NCBI GenBank assembly: GCA_007751475.1
Contig: CP036434.1
Span: 5,151,524-5,215,523 of the forward strand
Source of the DNA: Saltatorellus ferox
GTDB lineage: Bacteria > Planctomycetota > UBA1135 > GCA-002686595
DNA: 64,000 bases
Direction: 5' to 3'
Part shown: positions 32,068 through 42,620 of the stretch, one piece after another
How positions within the stretch are numbered: the first letter of the stretch is position 1
Layout of the letters: every line of letters starts with the position of its first letter
Program-made: the position numbers and the translations under genes
The notes under the pieces: model-generated
What the model was told of the DNA's origin: nothing
The model's input: the letters and a program-made list of their open reading frames with translations, nothing else
Databases searched by the model: none

Positions 32068-33537
32068 TCAAACTGAGGCGCGCGGCTCCAGGACACCGCG
32101 CCCCGTCGGCGCCATGGGAATCTCCATCCGGACGGTGGTGCCCTCGCCCAGCACCGATCGAATCTCCAGGGCGCCGCCCAGGTTCTCGATGAAGCTGCTG
32201 GCCAGGTACAGCCCGAGCCCCATTCCCCCGCCCACGTCCTTCGTGGTGAAGAAGGGCTCGGTCGCCCGCTCGATGTCGTCCGCAGACATACCGCCCCCCT
32301 GATCGGTGACCAGAATGCGGAGGCTCTGGCTCGCGCGCCGGATCACCAGGCGAACCGGGCTGGCTTCCGGAGAGGCGTCGATGGCGTTCTGGACGATCGC
32401 CCGCACCGAGGTCGCCAGCCCGACCCGAGGCAGCTCGAAGGGTGCCCGCTCCGCTCCCTCGCCCCCCTCGGCGGTGGCCAGGTCCTCCACTTCCACGACG
32501 ACTCGATCCCGGGCCGCCATCTCGTCGACGATGAGGTCCGCGAGCTCCGAAGGACGCGTGGGCACGAGCTCCTCCCCGATCCCTCCACCCGAGTCCGTCG
32601 ACATCCGGTCGAGGATCCGGCGGCAGCGCGCCACCTCTTCCCGAATCAGCTGAGCGTCCTCCAGCTCCTCGGCGCTGGCGCCGCTGCGCTCCAGACGAAG
32701 CCCGAGTTCCTTCGCGACGATGGCGATCGTCGAAAGGGGCGTGCCGAGTTCGTGCGCGGCCCCCGCGGCGAGCGTCCCGAGCGCCTCGAGGTGGCGGCGC
32801 CGCTCCCGTCGCTCCCGCTCGGTCTCCAGCTGCTCCGAGCGCCGGACCAGCGCGGTCGTCACGCGGGAAACGAAGTACACGCTGAGAAGCGACGTCAGGC
32901 CGATCGCGACGACCGTCCCCCATCCGCGCAGCACGGTGCCGCGGTCCAGAACCGGAATGTGCGTCGACACGTTCATCAACGTGACGAGCACCAGCGCGAC
33001 CATCACCGCGGCCGCGATCGCGTGGCGGATGGGCAGGAGCACGGCCGCCAGCGCAACATAGATGACGAGGAAGGCACAGAACGGATTCGAGGTCCCGCCG
33101 GTCATCCCGAGGAGCACGCCGAGGAACAGGGTGTCCAGCACGGTCACGGCCAGCTGGGTCGCCTGGAGACGATCGAGCCCGCTCGACTCGTTCGGAGCCG
33201 GCGCGCTCGCGACGAGCTTCCCGAAGACGCTCAGCAGGACGGCGTTGGTCCCGAACTCCACGGCGATGACGCCGAGGAGCAGTCCGAGCGGGATCTCGAC
33301 CCCGAGCAGGTAGCGCACCACGAAAACCGTGATGAGCTGGCCGCCGATCGCCGCCCAGCGCAGGTGGATGAGCCACTGGAGGTTGATCGAACTCCGCGGC
33401 CTGGTGGAGTGCAGCGGAGTGGGCCCCTCGATCAGAGACCGGCCGAACAGGCCCAGGGCCTGGGGCAACGACCCGCGCCGCGGCCCGGAACTCTTGGGGG
33501 CGCCGGGATTCCTGGGCGGCGAAGAAGCGGGGTGCAT
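32068..33537 (-). CDS. regB: RegB/PrrB/ActS-type redox-sensing histidine kinase
   Basis: 489 residues. About six N-terminal helices include the RegB quinone-associated motif GGTSNPF near residues 148-154. The phospho-acceptor box AAGAAHELGTPLSTIAIVAK (His near 265) is strongly RegB-like. A Cys in VARCRRILDRM near 302 lies in the region where the redox-active Cys of RegB is found. ATPase boxes follow: QNAID, TDQGGGM and GGGMGLGLYLASSF. The kinase is expected to sense the quinone pool or redox state and phosphorylate RegA. It starts 45 bases after the oppF stop on the same strand, so read-through from the opp operon is possible. Confidence 0.92.
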   Translation of the reverse strand: MHPASSPPRNPGAPKSSGPRRGSLPQALGLFGRSLIEGPTPLHSTRPRSSINLQWLIHLRWAAIGGQLITVFVVRYLLGVEIPLGLLLGVIAVEFGTNAVLLSVFGKLVASAPAPNESSGLDRLQATQLAVTVLDTLFLGVLLGMTGGTSNPFCAFLVIYVALAAVLLPIRHAIAAAVMVALVLVTLMNVSTHIPVLDRGTVLRGWGTVVAIGLTSLLSVYFVSRVTTALVRRSEQLETERERRERRRHLEALGTLAAGAAHELGTPLSTIAIVAKELGLRLERSGASAEELEDAQLIREEVARCRRILDRMSTDSGGGIGEELVPTRPSELADLIVDEMAARDRVVVEVEDLATAEGGEGAERAPFELPRVGLATSVRAIVQNAIDASPEASPVRLVIRRASQSLRILVTDQGGGMSADDIERATEPFFTTKDVGGGMGLGLYLASSFIENLGGALEIRSVLGEGTTVRMEIPMAPTGRGVLEPRASV

Positions 33538-33582
33538 CGGTTGAATGGGGAAAAGAGAGGTCCGCCGGTCAGGATCCCCCGG

Positions 33583-35714
<2,132 letters not shown>

Positions 35715-35718
35715 CGAT

Positions 35719-37593
35719 TCAGACCTTCATCTTGGGGTCCATGGCATCGCGGATCGCGTCGCCGACGAGGTTGTAGCAGGTGACCGTCATGAAGATCGCG
35801 AGGCCAGGGAAGAGCTGGATCCACCAGTGATCGGCGCTGCGCGATTCGTTGACGATCGAACCCCAGGACGCCTGCGGCTCCTGGATACCGAAGCCCAGGA
35901 AGGACACGGCCGACTCGGTGAGGATGCCGGCCGCGACGGAGAACGCGGCGGCCACGAGGACCGGTGACATCGCGTTCGGCAGAACGTGACGGAAGATCGT
36001 CCGCGCGGAGCTGAAGCCGAGGGCGCGCGCGGCGACCACGAACTCCTGCTCACGCAGCCTCAGGAACTCGCCGCGGACGAGGCGAGCGACGCCGGTCCAG
36101 CGCACGATCGCGATCACGATGACGATCGCGAACATCGGGTTCAGCGTCTCGGGATCCGTGAACGCCAGGGCGAGCAGGATCAGGAAGAAGGCGGGGATCG
36201 ACTGCAGCACCTCGATGGTCCGCATGATGCCGACGTCGACCCAGCCACCGAAGAAGCCGGCGATGGAACCGATGACGACGCCGATGATCGTGAGGAGCGC
36301 CGCGGAAAGGATGCCGACGGAGAGGCTGACGCGGCCGCCCCAGATCATCCGGCTGAGCACGTCACGGCCGCTTTCGTCGGTGCCGAGAGGGCGTCTCATG
36401 GGCGAGTTGAGTTCGGGCTCGCCGACGCGGATCTCCACGGGACGGGCAGCGATTGGCGCCGCTTCGCTCTCGGCCTTCATGGCCTTGTAGAACACGCGCT
36501 CGCCGGTTTCGGGGTCGATCTCAGCCTTCGCGGTCCAGGTCGGCGGGCGATACTTCTCGGGCTCATGGAGCTCGGCGAAGCCGAAGTTGATCGGCGCCCA
36601 GGAGACGCTCCCGGTGGCCGTCTCCGGGTCCGCGATGAGGTCGGCGATCGTCTTACCGTCCTGCACCAGGACGCGGTTCCCGGAGGTGAGCTCGGCCTTG
36701 TAGTCGACGGCGTCGAACTCGGCGACGTTTCCGAAACGAGCGAACCAGACCACGGACGAAGCGGCGACGATCGCCAGGCAGCCGAGCAGCTTGAACTTGC
36801 GCGCAGCGCGGATGCGGTCGCGGTTGCCGCGAAGGAAGAGCCGGTTCACGATCCAGTTCCAGACGGGCCAGGAGGCCACGAGGATCCAGAGCGTCATGAG
36901 CGCGGCTTCCCATGGAGCCATGGACTGGGCCAGCGGGAAGGCCTTCCTTCCGACGAGGGCCACTCCCCCGCCGTCGGGCTTCGCGGGGTCCAGCGCCTCG
37001 AGGCTCTTGCGCAGGTCCTTCCCGAGGTCCTTCGCCTCGTCCAGGCGCTCGCCGGCGAGCGCGTCGTCGCCGGACTTCAGCGCTTCGATACCGGATTCGA
37101 AGGCGGTCCGGTACGGCTCGATCTTGGCGCGGTCCTCGTCGGAGAGCGCCAGCTGGAGCACCGCGAGTCGGTCGCGCGCGGCCTCGAGTTCGACCTCGGC
37201 AGCGGCGACGCGCGTGGGCGGAGCGCTGTCCACCTTCCCGCGCGTGTTCGCGTAGTCGGCATCCGACAGGGCGCTCAGCTGGGCGGCGCCGCTGGCGGTG
37301 GTGCGCAGTAGACGCAGCGCGCGACCGTAGCCGTTGAGATCGACGGACTCGATGACGTAGGGCTTGTCGTTGGCGATCACGGGCGCAAAGACCGCGATGC
37401 CGTAGAGCAGCGTCAGGAACGCCATGCTCAGCTTGAAGAGCGTTCGCTTGCCGAGCTGCTCGAAGACGAGGTCCCAGTAGTCCTTCGAATACTCAGCGGC
37501 GAACTCCGCTCCTTCCGGAGCGACGCCCCCGCCCGAAGAAGCCGCGCCTTGCGGATCGCCTGCCGCCATCAGTTCAACCTGATCCGAGGCCAT
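35719..37593 (-). CDS. oppC: Oligopeptide ABC transporter permease C with large insertion (set 1)
   Basis: 624 residues, about twice the family's usual 300. The start at 37593 shares a base with the oppB stop (TGATG); a second ATG at 37569 lies one duplicated 24-base unit later. After the first helix (KLSMAFLTLLYGIAVFAPVI) an insertion of roughly 300 residues contains a helical, acidic stretch (VAAAEVELEAARDRLAVLQL), two extra hydrophobic segments (ALMTLWILVASWPVWNWIV and LLGCLAIVAASSVVWFARF) and a soluble part. The core permease then resumes at RPLGTDESGRDVLSRMIWGG, with the EAA loop in EFVVAARALGFSSARTIFRH. The insertion function is unknown. Confidence 0.88.
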   Translation of the reverse strand: MASDQVELMAAGDPQGAASSGGGVAPEGAEFAAEYSKDYWDLVFEQLGKRTLFKLSMAFLTLLYGIAVFAPVIANDKPYVIESVDLNGYGRALRLLRTTASGAAQLSALSDADYANTRGKVDSAPPTRVAAAEVELEAARDRLAVLQLALSDEDRAKIEPYRTAFESGIEALKSGDDALAGERLDEAKDLGKDLRKSLEALDPAKPDGGGVALVGRKAFPLAQSMAPWEAALMTLWILVASWPVWNWIVNRLFLRGNRDRIRAARKFKLLGCLAIVAASSVVWFARFGNVAEFDAVDYKAELTSGNRVLVQDGKTIADLIADPETATGSVSWAPINFGFAELHEPEKYRPPTWTAKAEIDPETGERVFYKAMKAESEAAPIAARPVEIRVGEPELNSPMRRPLGTDESGRDVLSRMIWGGRVSLSVGILSAALLTIIGVVIGSIAGFFGGWVDVGIMRTIEVLQSIPAFFLILLALAFTDPETLNPMFAIVIVIAIVRWTGVARLVRGEFLRLREQEFVVAARALGFSSARTIFRHVLPNAMSPVLVAAAFSVAAGILTESAVSFLGFGIQEPQASWGSIVNESRSADHWWIQLFPGLAIFMTVTCYNLVGDAIRDAMDPKMKV

Positions 37594-37612
37594 CAGTTCA
37601 ACCTGATCCGAG
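37565..37612 (-). repeat. 24-bp perfect tandem duplication at the oppB/oppC junction
   Basis: Two identical 24-base units, 37565-37588 and 37589-37612, each containing the TGATGG stop/start overlap. On the minus strand, the upstream unit holds the oppB stop and one oppC start; the downstream unit adds an in-frame second ATG (MASDQVEL before MAAGDPQG). Confidence 0.95.
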
Positions 37613-39131
37613 GATCGACGAGGGAGTAGGCGATGTCCGAGAAGAGGATGCCGAACTGCGTCATGACGCCGACGAAGAGCGTCGTGGCCATGACGATGTT
37701 GAAGTCGCGGCGCAGCAGACCCTGGTAGGCGTACTGCCCCATGCCTGGGATGTCGAAGATCAGCTCCACGATGACGGAGCCGCCGATCAGGATCGGGAGG
37801 ATCGAGGCGAGGAGCGTCAGGACCGGAATCATGGAGTTGCGGAGCGCGTGCTTGTAGACCACGCGGTCGTCGGAGAGGCCCTTGGCCCTCGCCGTTCGGA
37901 TGTAGTCCTGGCGGATCACCTCGAGCATGCCGGCGCGCATCTGGCGCGAGAGGTAGGCGAGGCTGCCGTAGGTCAGGGTGGCGATCGGGAGGATGCTGTG
38001 GAGCACCACGTCCCATGCGTAGCGAATCGGCCCGAAGGACGCGGCATCCTTGTCGTGCAAGCCGAGGATCGGAAGGAGGCCGTCGGCGGTGAGGCCTCCC
38101 TTGCCGAAGGCGAGGATCAGCATCAGGCCCGCCCAGAACATGGGGATCGAGTAGAGAACGAAGAGGCCGACGGTGAGGGCGCCGTCGACGCGCGTGCCCT
38201 GGCGCCTGACCGAGATGATCCCGAGGGGCAGGGCGATGAGATAGCTGAGGATCACGGAGACGAGCGAGAGCGGGACCGTCACCTTGAGGCGCTTCTTGAG
38301 TTCGTCTCCCACGGACGCCTTGGACTGCATCTCCAGTCCGAGCTCGCCGGTGAGGAGGCCGCCGAAACGCTGCTCGCCCCGGTTGCGGACGCGGTAACCG
38401 CCGCCGTCGCGGTAGTACCAGGCGAACCAGCTCTTCAGCAGGTGACGCACGCCGTCCTTCTCGAAGAGGGCGGCGTCGAAGTACTCCAGGGAAGCCTGGA
38501 TGTCGACGCCCGTGACCTTCTCGAGGGTGGCGTCGAGGCGCACGATGCCGGGTTCGTCGGTGCTGCCGCCGAGCTTCAGGGAGAAAAGGCCCTGCATCAT
38601 CGCGGCGACGGCCTCATCCCGGTTGTCCGCGGACTGACCGGCGTAGGCGACGAGGTCCGCCATGGCCGCGTCGGCGCGACCGGGATCGGTGGTCTCGTCG
38701 CTGCTCGTGACGTTGGCGACGAGGGTCGTGAGGGTCTCGCGCTCCGCATCCGTCGTGGAATAGAGCGGCTCGATCTCGGCGGGAAGACCCTGGCGCACCG
38801 GGGTGTCACGTCCTTCGACCTCGACGTCTTCGATCTTGCGCTCGGTCCTCGGCGACGTGAACCAGGGGTGGCCGTCGGGGCTCAGGTTGAAGGGGCCGAT
38901 GTAGTCGAAGAACTGGACGAAGAAGGCTCGGTCCAGCCCGTGTTCTCGCCTGAACTGGTCGATCCGGCTGTCGCCGTCTCCGCCGCCGCCGGCCGTGGCG
39001 TCGGCCTGGCTGCCGATCGCGATGAGGGCGGGGTCGCCCGGGGCGATGTGATAGAGGCTGAAGATCACCAGCGCGACCCCGATCGTCGTCGGGATCATCA
39101 GCAGGAGCCTTCGCAGGATGAATGCGATCAC
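37593..39131 (-). CDS. oppB: Oligopeptide ABC transporter permease B (set 1)
   Basis: 512 residues from a GTG at 39131 (giving V/M-IAFILRRLLLMIPTTIG), the usual DppB-like N-terminus; no nearby upstream ATG gives a membrane-compatible start. After helix 1 and LYHIAPGDPALIAIG comes a periplasmic region enlarged by about 160 residues (for example TTDAERETLTTLVANVTSSD). The permease core follows: ELKKRLKVTVPLSLVSVILS and the EAA loop in DYIRTARAKGLSDDRVVYKH. It forms the translocation channel with OppC. The stop codon lies in the 24-base duplication shared with oppC. Confidence 0.88.
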   Translation of the reverse strand: MIAFILRRLLLMIPTTIGVALVIFSLYHIAPGDPALIAIGSQADATAGGGGDGDSRIDQFRREHGLDRAFFVQFFDYIGPFNLSPDGHPWFTSPRTERKIEDVEVEGRDTPVRQGLPAEIEPLYSTTDAERETLTTLVANVTSSDETTDPGRADAAMADLVAYAGQSADNRDEAVAAMMQGLFSLKLGGSTDEPGIVRLDATLEKVTGVDIQASLEYFDAALFEKDGVRHLLKSWFAWYYRDGGGYRVRNRGEQRFGGLLTGELGLEMQSKASVGDELKKRLKVTVPLSLVSVILSYLIALPLGIISVRRQGTRVDGALTVGLFVLYSIPMFWAGLMLILAFGKGGLTADGLLPILGLHDKDAASFGPIRYAWDVVLHSILPIATLTYGSLAYLSRQMRAGMLEVIRQDYIRTARAKGLSDDRVVYKHALRNSMIPVLTLLASILPILIGGSVIVELIFDIPGMGQYAYQGLLRRDFNIVMATTLFVGVMTQFGILFSDIAYSLVDPRIRLN

Positions 39132-39217
39132 AGGCGACGCGACTGGGGGGAGGGTCGAGCGAGGAAGGGAGGTGGCCGGGCAGCGCGCGGGGCGCTGGCT
39201 GCCCGGGCGGGGCAAGC

Positions 39218-41242
39218 CTACATCTTCGTGAGCGCGGGGCGCGTCCCTGGAACCGATGGATCGGTGAAGTACCACTCGCGGATCATGTAGCCCGGGTCGA
39301 TCGGTGAGTGCTCGATGCCGTGGATCCGCTTCGAAGCGGCGAACTTGATCGGCACGTTGTAGCCAAAGAGGTAGGGCTGGACCTCGTTGTAGATGTACTG
39401 GTGGAACGTCTTCCACAGCTCCATGCGCTTGTCACGGTCCACTTCCCGCTGGATCGCGACGATCAGGCGGTCGACCTCGGGATCGACGACGCCTGCGTTG
39501 TTGGACGTGTTCAGCGCATCTGCCTTGCCGAGCTTGGAGTGCCAGAGCTGCTCGGGATCGGATTCGAGCGGCGGAATCCAGGCGAGGTTGACGGAGTCGA
39601 ACTCGCGCTGCTTCATACGCTGGAGGAAGGTCGCCCACTCGAGCGACGCGAGGTTGATCTTGATCCCGAGCGGCTTCACCGAGTCCTGGAGGGTGCGGCC
39701 GAGGATCTTCGAGGCGTCGTTGCCCGAGGGGTACAGGAACTCGATCTCCAGCTCGACGCCGTCCTTGTCGGCGATGCCGTTGCCGTCGTGGTCGTACCAG
39801 CCCGCGTCTTCGAGCATCTCGAGGGCGAGGTCGGGGTCGTAGGCCAGCGCGGGGGCGTCCTTCGGGTAGCCATCGGAATCGAACGGCACAGGGCCCGTGA
39901 TCTGGCGTCCGAGGCCCTTGTACTGGTTGGCGAGGTAGCCCTGGGAATCGAAAGAGTGAGCGATCGCCTTGCGGACGACGATGTCGCTCAGCTTCGGGTC
40001 GTGCATGTTCCAGCAGACGAACCCGTACTGACCGAGGTAGAAGTAGCCCTTGTTGAAGTTCTTCTTGAACTCGTCGCTGTTGGTCCGCGGGCCGAAGTAG
40101 TCCTCGGGCTTGACGCGCGCGAAGAAGTCGAGTTCTTCGTTCTCGATGGCGACCATGGCCGCCTGGTCGTCAGGGATGTAGCGCCAGCGGATGGTGTCGA
40201 CGTAGCCAGGGCGGTTGGCGGCGTCGAAGTACGCGGGCTTGCCCGCCTCGTCGACGAAGCGCTGGGCTTCCACGTACTGCTGGTCGTGCGTCGTGACCTG
40301 GTAGGGGCCGACGCCGACCCAGAGTTTGTTGTGGTCGTTGACGTTGATGTGCTCGGCCTGCGCGGCCATCGTGGCGGAAGCGCTGTAGTCCGGGCAGTCG
40401 GGGTCCGACAGGTTGTAGATATGGGACGCCATCAGCGTCATCGAATCGGCGAGGGCGTCGAGCGCGAAGGCGCTCTGGCTCGCGCCGAAGAAGCGGATGG
40501 TGTGCTTGTCGAGGACCTTGCAGCCCGGAATCGCCTCGAAGTTGAAGCGCTTCTCATCGCACTTGACGGCGGGGTTGTTGTAGATGTCCCAGCTGAAGCG
40601 GACGTCTTCGGCGTCCACCATCTGGCCCCTGGTCTTGGCGAGATCCTCACCCTCGTAGACCCGGGACTCCTGCCACTTGACGTCATCGCGGAGTTTGAAG
40701 GTGAACACACAGCCGCGCTCGACGCGATCGATGCTGCTCGCGGGGATCGAGACCTCCTCCGGGAGATCCGACATCGGCGAACCGGGCGAGACCTCCGTCC
40801 CCGCCTCGTTCGCCTTGCCATAGACGGCTCGACGCGGCACCAGCTCCCGATCCTCCTGGGACCGATACACCCGAACCTCGACCTCGCCGGGCACTTCGGG
40901 CGCATCGTCCTTCAAGACGACCATGTCCTCGATGTGCCAGGCCCTGGCCACGCTCGGGACCCAGAGGGTGGTATTCCAGTCCTTCAGGAGGAGCGTCTCG
41001 TGGCACTCGTACTGCATGCGCCGAGTGACCCCCGAATTCTCGATTGGGTAGCACATGTTCTCCGGCATCGAAGGAATGTGCACGATGACGCGTCCACCGA
41101 AGAGCGGCGTCTCGTCCTGCACCGCCGTCACCGGACCCGAACTGGCTTCCGTCACCCCATTTCCGCCGGCGAGAGCCAGTCCCGCCGAGGAGAGGAGGAG
41201 AGCGAGGGCGACTGGCAGGGGACGAAGGAGCAAGCTCGTCAT
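39218..41242 (-). CDS. oppA: Peptide ABC transporter substrate-binding protein (set 1)
   Basis: 674 residues from the ATG at 41242, which is followed by a signal peptide (TSLLLRPLPVALALLLSSAG, cleavage near LALAGG). It is a family-5 solute-binding protein: NPAVKCDEKRF, FGASQSAFALDAL, HINVNDHNKLWVGVGPYQVT, AIAHSFDSQGYLANQYKG, EFLYPSGNDASKILGRTLQD and the C-terminal QPYLFGYNVPIKFAASKRIH. At 674 residues it is longer than typical OppA (about 540). It is the first gene of the leftward importer; the palindrome lies 157 bases upstream of its start. Confidence 0.92.
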   Translation of the reverse strand: MTSLLLRPLPVALALLLSSAGLALAGGNGVTEASSGPVTAVQDETPLFGGRVIVHIPSMPENMCYPIENSGVTRRMQYECHETLLLKDWNTTLWVPSVARAWHIEDMVVLKDDAPEVPGEVEVRVYRSQEDRELVPRRAVYGKANEAGTEVSPGSPMSDLPEEVSIPASSIDRVERGCVFTFKLRDDVKWQESRVYEGEDLAKTRGQMVDAEDVRFSWDIYNNPAVKCDEKRFNFEAIPGCKVLDKHTIRFFGASQSAFALDALADSMTLMASHIYNLSDPDCPDYSASATMAAQAEHINVNDHNKLWVGVGPYQVTTHDQQYVEAQRFVDEAGKPAYFDAANRPGYVDTIRWRYIPDDQAAMVAIENEELDFFARVKPEDYFGPRTNSDEFKKNFNKGYFYLGQYGFVCWNMHDPKLSDIVVRKAIAHSFDSQGYLANQYKGLGRQITGPVPFDSDGYPKDAPALAYDPDLALEMLEDAGWYDHDGNGIADKDGVELEIEFLYPSGNDASKILGRTLQDSVKPLGIKINLASLEWATFLQRMKQREFDSVNLAWIPPLESDPEQLWHSKLGKADALNTSNNAGVVDPEVDRLIVAIQREVDRDKRMELWKTFHQYIYNEVQPYLFGYNVPIKFAASKRIHGIEHSPIDPGYMIREWYFTDPSVPGTRPALTKM

Positions 41243-41398
41243 GGGGCTTCGGTGCAGAGAGGAGGGAAAAGACAGCCCTGCGGCCAACCCAGGACCGACC
41301 CGGACCAGGCAGAGCAACGGAGCTACGAACGGCTCTCGCCACCCGTGGGCCCCATCCTAGGAAACCGCGCCCCCAAGATCAGGAGCCATCCAACCCTT

Positions 41399-41603
41399 AC
41401 CCACCAGCGACAAATCACCACACATAGCGACACAAACGGACCAGGTCCGTCCATTCCGGTACAAACGGACCAGGTCCGTCCATTCCGATACGGACGGACC
41501 TGGTCCGTCCGTATCGGAATGGACGGACCTGGTCCGTTTGTACCGGAATGGACGGACCTGGTCCGTTTGTGTCGCTATGTGTGGTGATTTGTCGCTGGTG
41601 GGT
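41399..41603. repeat. 205-bp perfect palindrome (two 102-nt arms, 1-nt centre)
   Basis: The left arm 41399-41500 is the exact reverse complement of the right arm 41502-41603, with a single T at 41501 between them. I compared the arms base by base and found no mismatch; symmetry stops abruptly at both outer ends (T at 41398 against G at 41604). Each arm contains two 29-base direct repeats. The right end is 28 bases before the start of the endonuclease-family gene and the left end 157 bases before the oppA start. Confidence 0.98.
41438..41564. promoter_or_regulatory. Five GGACCWGGTCC dyads at a 29-bp period
   Basis: The 11-base dyads are centred on 41443, 41472, 41501, 41530 and 41559, exactly 29 bases apart. 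The middle base is A in the first two and T in the last three. The pattern suggests an array of binding sites for a dimeric protein, though no binding protein is known. Confidence 0.6.
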
Positions 41604-41631
41604 GCGGTGGTTGCGGGGGTAGGGTGGGAGC

Positions 41632-42534
41632 ATGAATTGGATGGGACGGTGGGGTGGATGGTTTGCGATTTCCTTGGGATTGGCGGTAGCCGGTGGCTGC
41701 GGGCACGGCGTGGTCTTCGGGGATTTGGAGGCGAGCGGGGTTCGGGTTGCGAGCTTCAACCTGCGGATGAACACCGTGAAGGATGGACTCGATGCCTGGC
41801 CCCTGCGGAAGGACGCGGCGGTTGGGGTGATGCGGGAATTCGATGTCGTGGGGGTTCAGGAGGCCCTGCCCGGCATGCTCGCGGAGATCGACGCGGCGCT
41901 GAGCGGATGGCAGCGGGTCGGGTCAGGGCGTGAAGACGACGGCGGAGGAGAAGCCTGCTCCATCTACTACCGGGACGGGAGGCTGGAGTGCCTGGCGAGC
42001 GACACGTTCTGGCTCAGCGAAACTCCAGAGGTTCCAGGAAGCATGGGCTGGGATGCTGCTTGCCCTCGCGTCGCGACCTGGGCTCGGCTGCGCGAGCGGG
42101 AGGGCGGAGCACGTTTCGTCGTCGTCAATGTCCATCTCGACCACAAGGGCCAGGAAGCCCGCGTGATGAGTGCTCGGCTCTTGCTCGACCGGATCGGGGA
42201 TCTCGCAGCCGGCGATCCGCTCCTGCTCATCGGCGACTTCAACGTCACCGAGACGAACGAGGTGTACCGCGTCCTTACGGAAGGTGGGCTCGCCGATGCG
42301 CGGCTACAAGAAGGAGTGGTCGTGGACGGGCCCGCAGCGACGTGGAACGGGTTCGGGCGAGATCCTCTGGATCGACGTATCGACTACGTGTTCGAACGAT
42401 TCGACGGGACCGGCGCACAGCTTCTGGAGTTTGCGACCCTCGACGGGTCCATCGGGGACGTCCTGGGGAACGACAACGCTCGCTACCCCTCCGACCACTT
42501 CCCCGTCTCCGCCCTCGTGCGGCTGCCGCAGTAG
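41632..42534 (+). CDS. Endonuclease/exonuclease/phosphatase-family lipoprotein
   Basis: 300 residues. The signal ends in VAGGC, a good lipobox, so the enzyme is probably anchored outside the cytoplasm. The fold is the DNase I-like metal-dependent type: VRVASFNLRMN (metal-binding Asn), DVVGVQEALPGM (catalytic Glu), VVNVHLDHKGQEAR (catalytic His), LIGDFNVTETNEVY (Asp/Asn) and YPSDHFPVSALV (final Asp-His). This family cleaves phosphodiesters in nucleic acids or lipids/inositol phosphates. Its position between two peptide uptake systems suggests a scavenging role, but the substrate is not shown. Confidence 0.9.
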   Translation: MNWMGRWGGWFAISLGLAVAGGCGHGVVFGDLEASGVRVASFNLRMNTVKDGLDAWPLRKDAAVGVMREFDVVGVQEALPGMLAEIDAALSGWQRVGSGREDDGGGEACSIYYRDGRLECLASDTFWLSETPEVPGSMGWDAACPRVATWARLREREGGARFVVVNVHLDHKGQEARVMSARLLLDRIGDLAAGDPLLLIGDFNVTETNEVYRVLTEGGLADARLQEGVVVDGPAATWNGFGRDPLDRRIDYVFERFDGTGAQLLEFATLDGSIGDVLGNDNARYPSDHFPVSALVRLPQ

Positions 42535-42620
42535 GCAGCGGATCCACTACACTCCGGGGCCATCACTCTGGCCTCCGCCAGTTTCGACTCCCCCACTCTC
42601 GGGGGCACCCCCACTGCTTC

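Larger units (their letters stand above)
41243..41631. other. Divergent intergenic region between the mirrored peptide-uptake operons
   Basis: About 390 bases with no gene. Over half is the 205-bp palindrome (41399-41603). Reading frames crossing it on both strands give the same peptide because of the symmetry and should not be read as genes. No convincing -10/-35 pair was found in the flanks. Confidence 0.8.

Noticed and set aside
41399..41603. Palindrome as an insertion-sequence end, CRISPR array or attachment site
   Set aside because: No transposase, integrase or cas gene is nearby, there are no target-site duplications, and the repeat units have no unique spacers.
41415..41774. Apparent peptides read through the palindrome on both strands
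   Set aside because: The two strands give the same peptide because the sequence is self-complementary. No start or function is supported.
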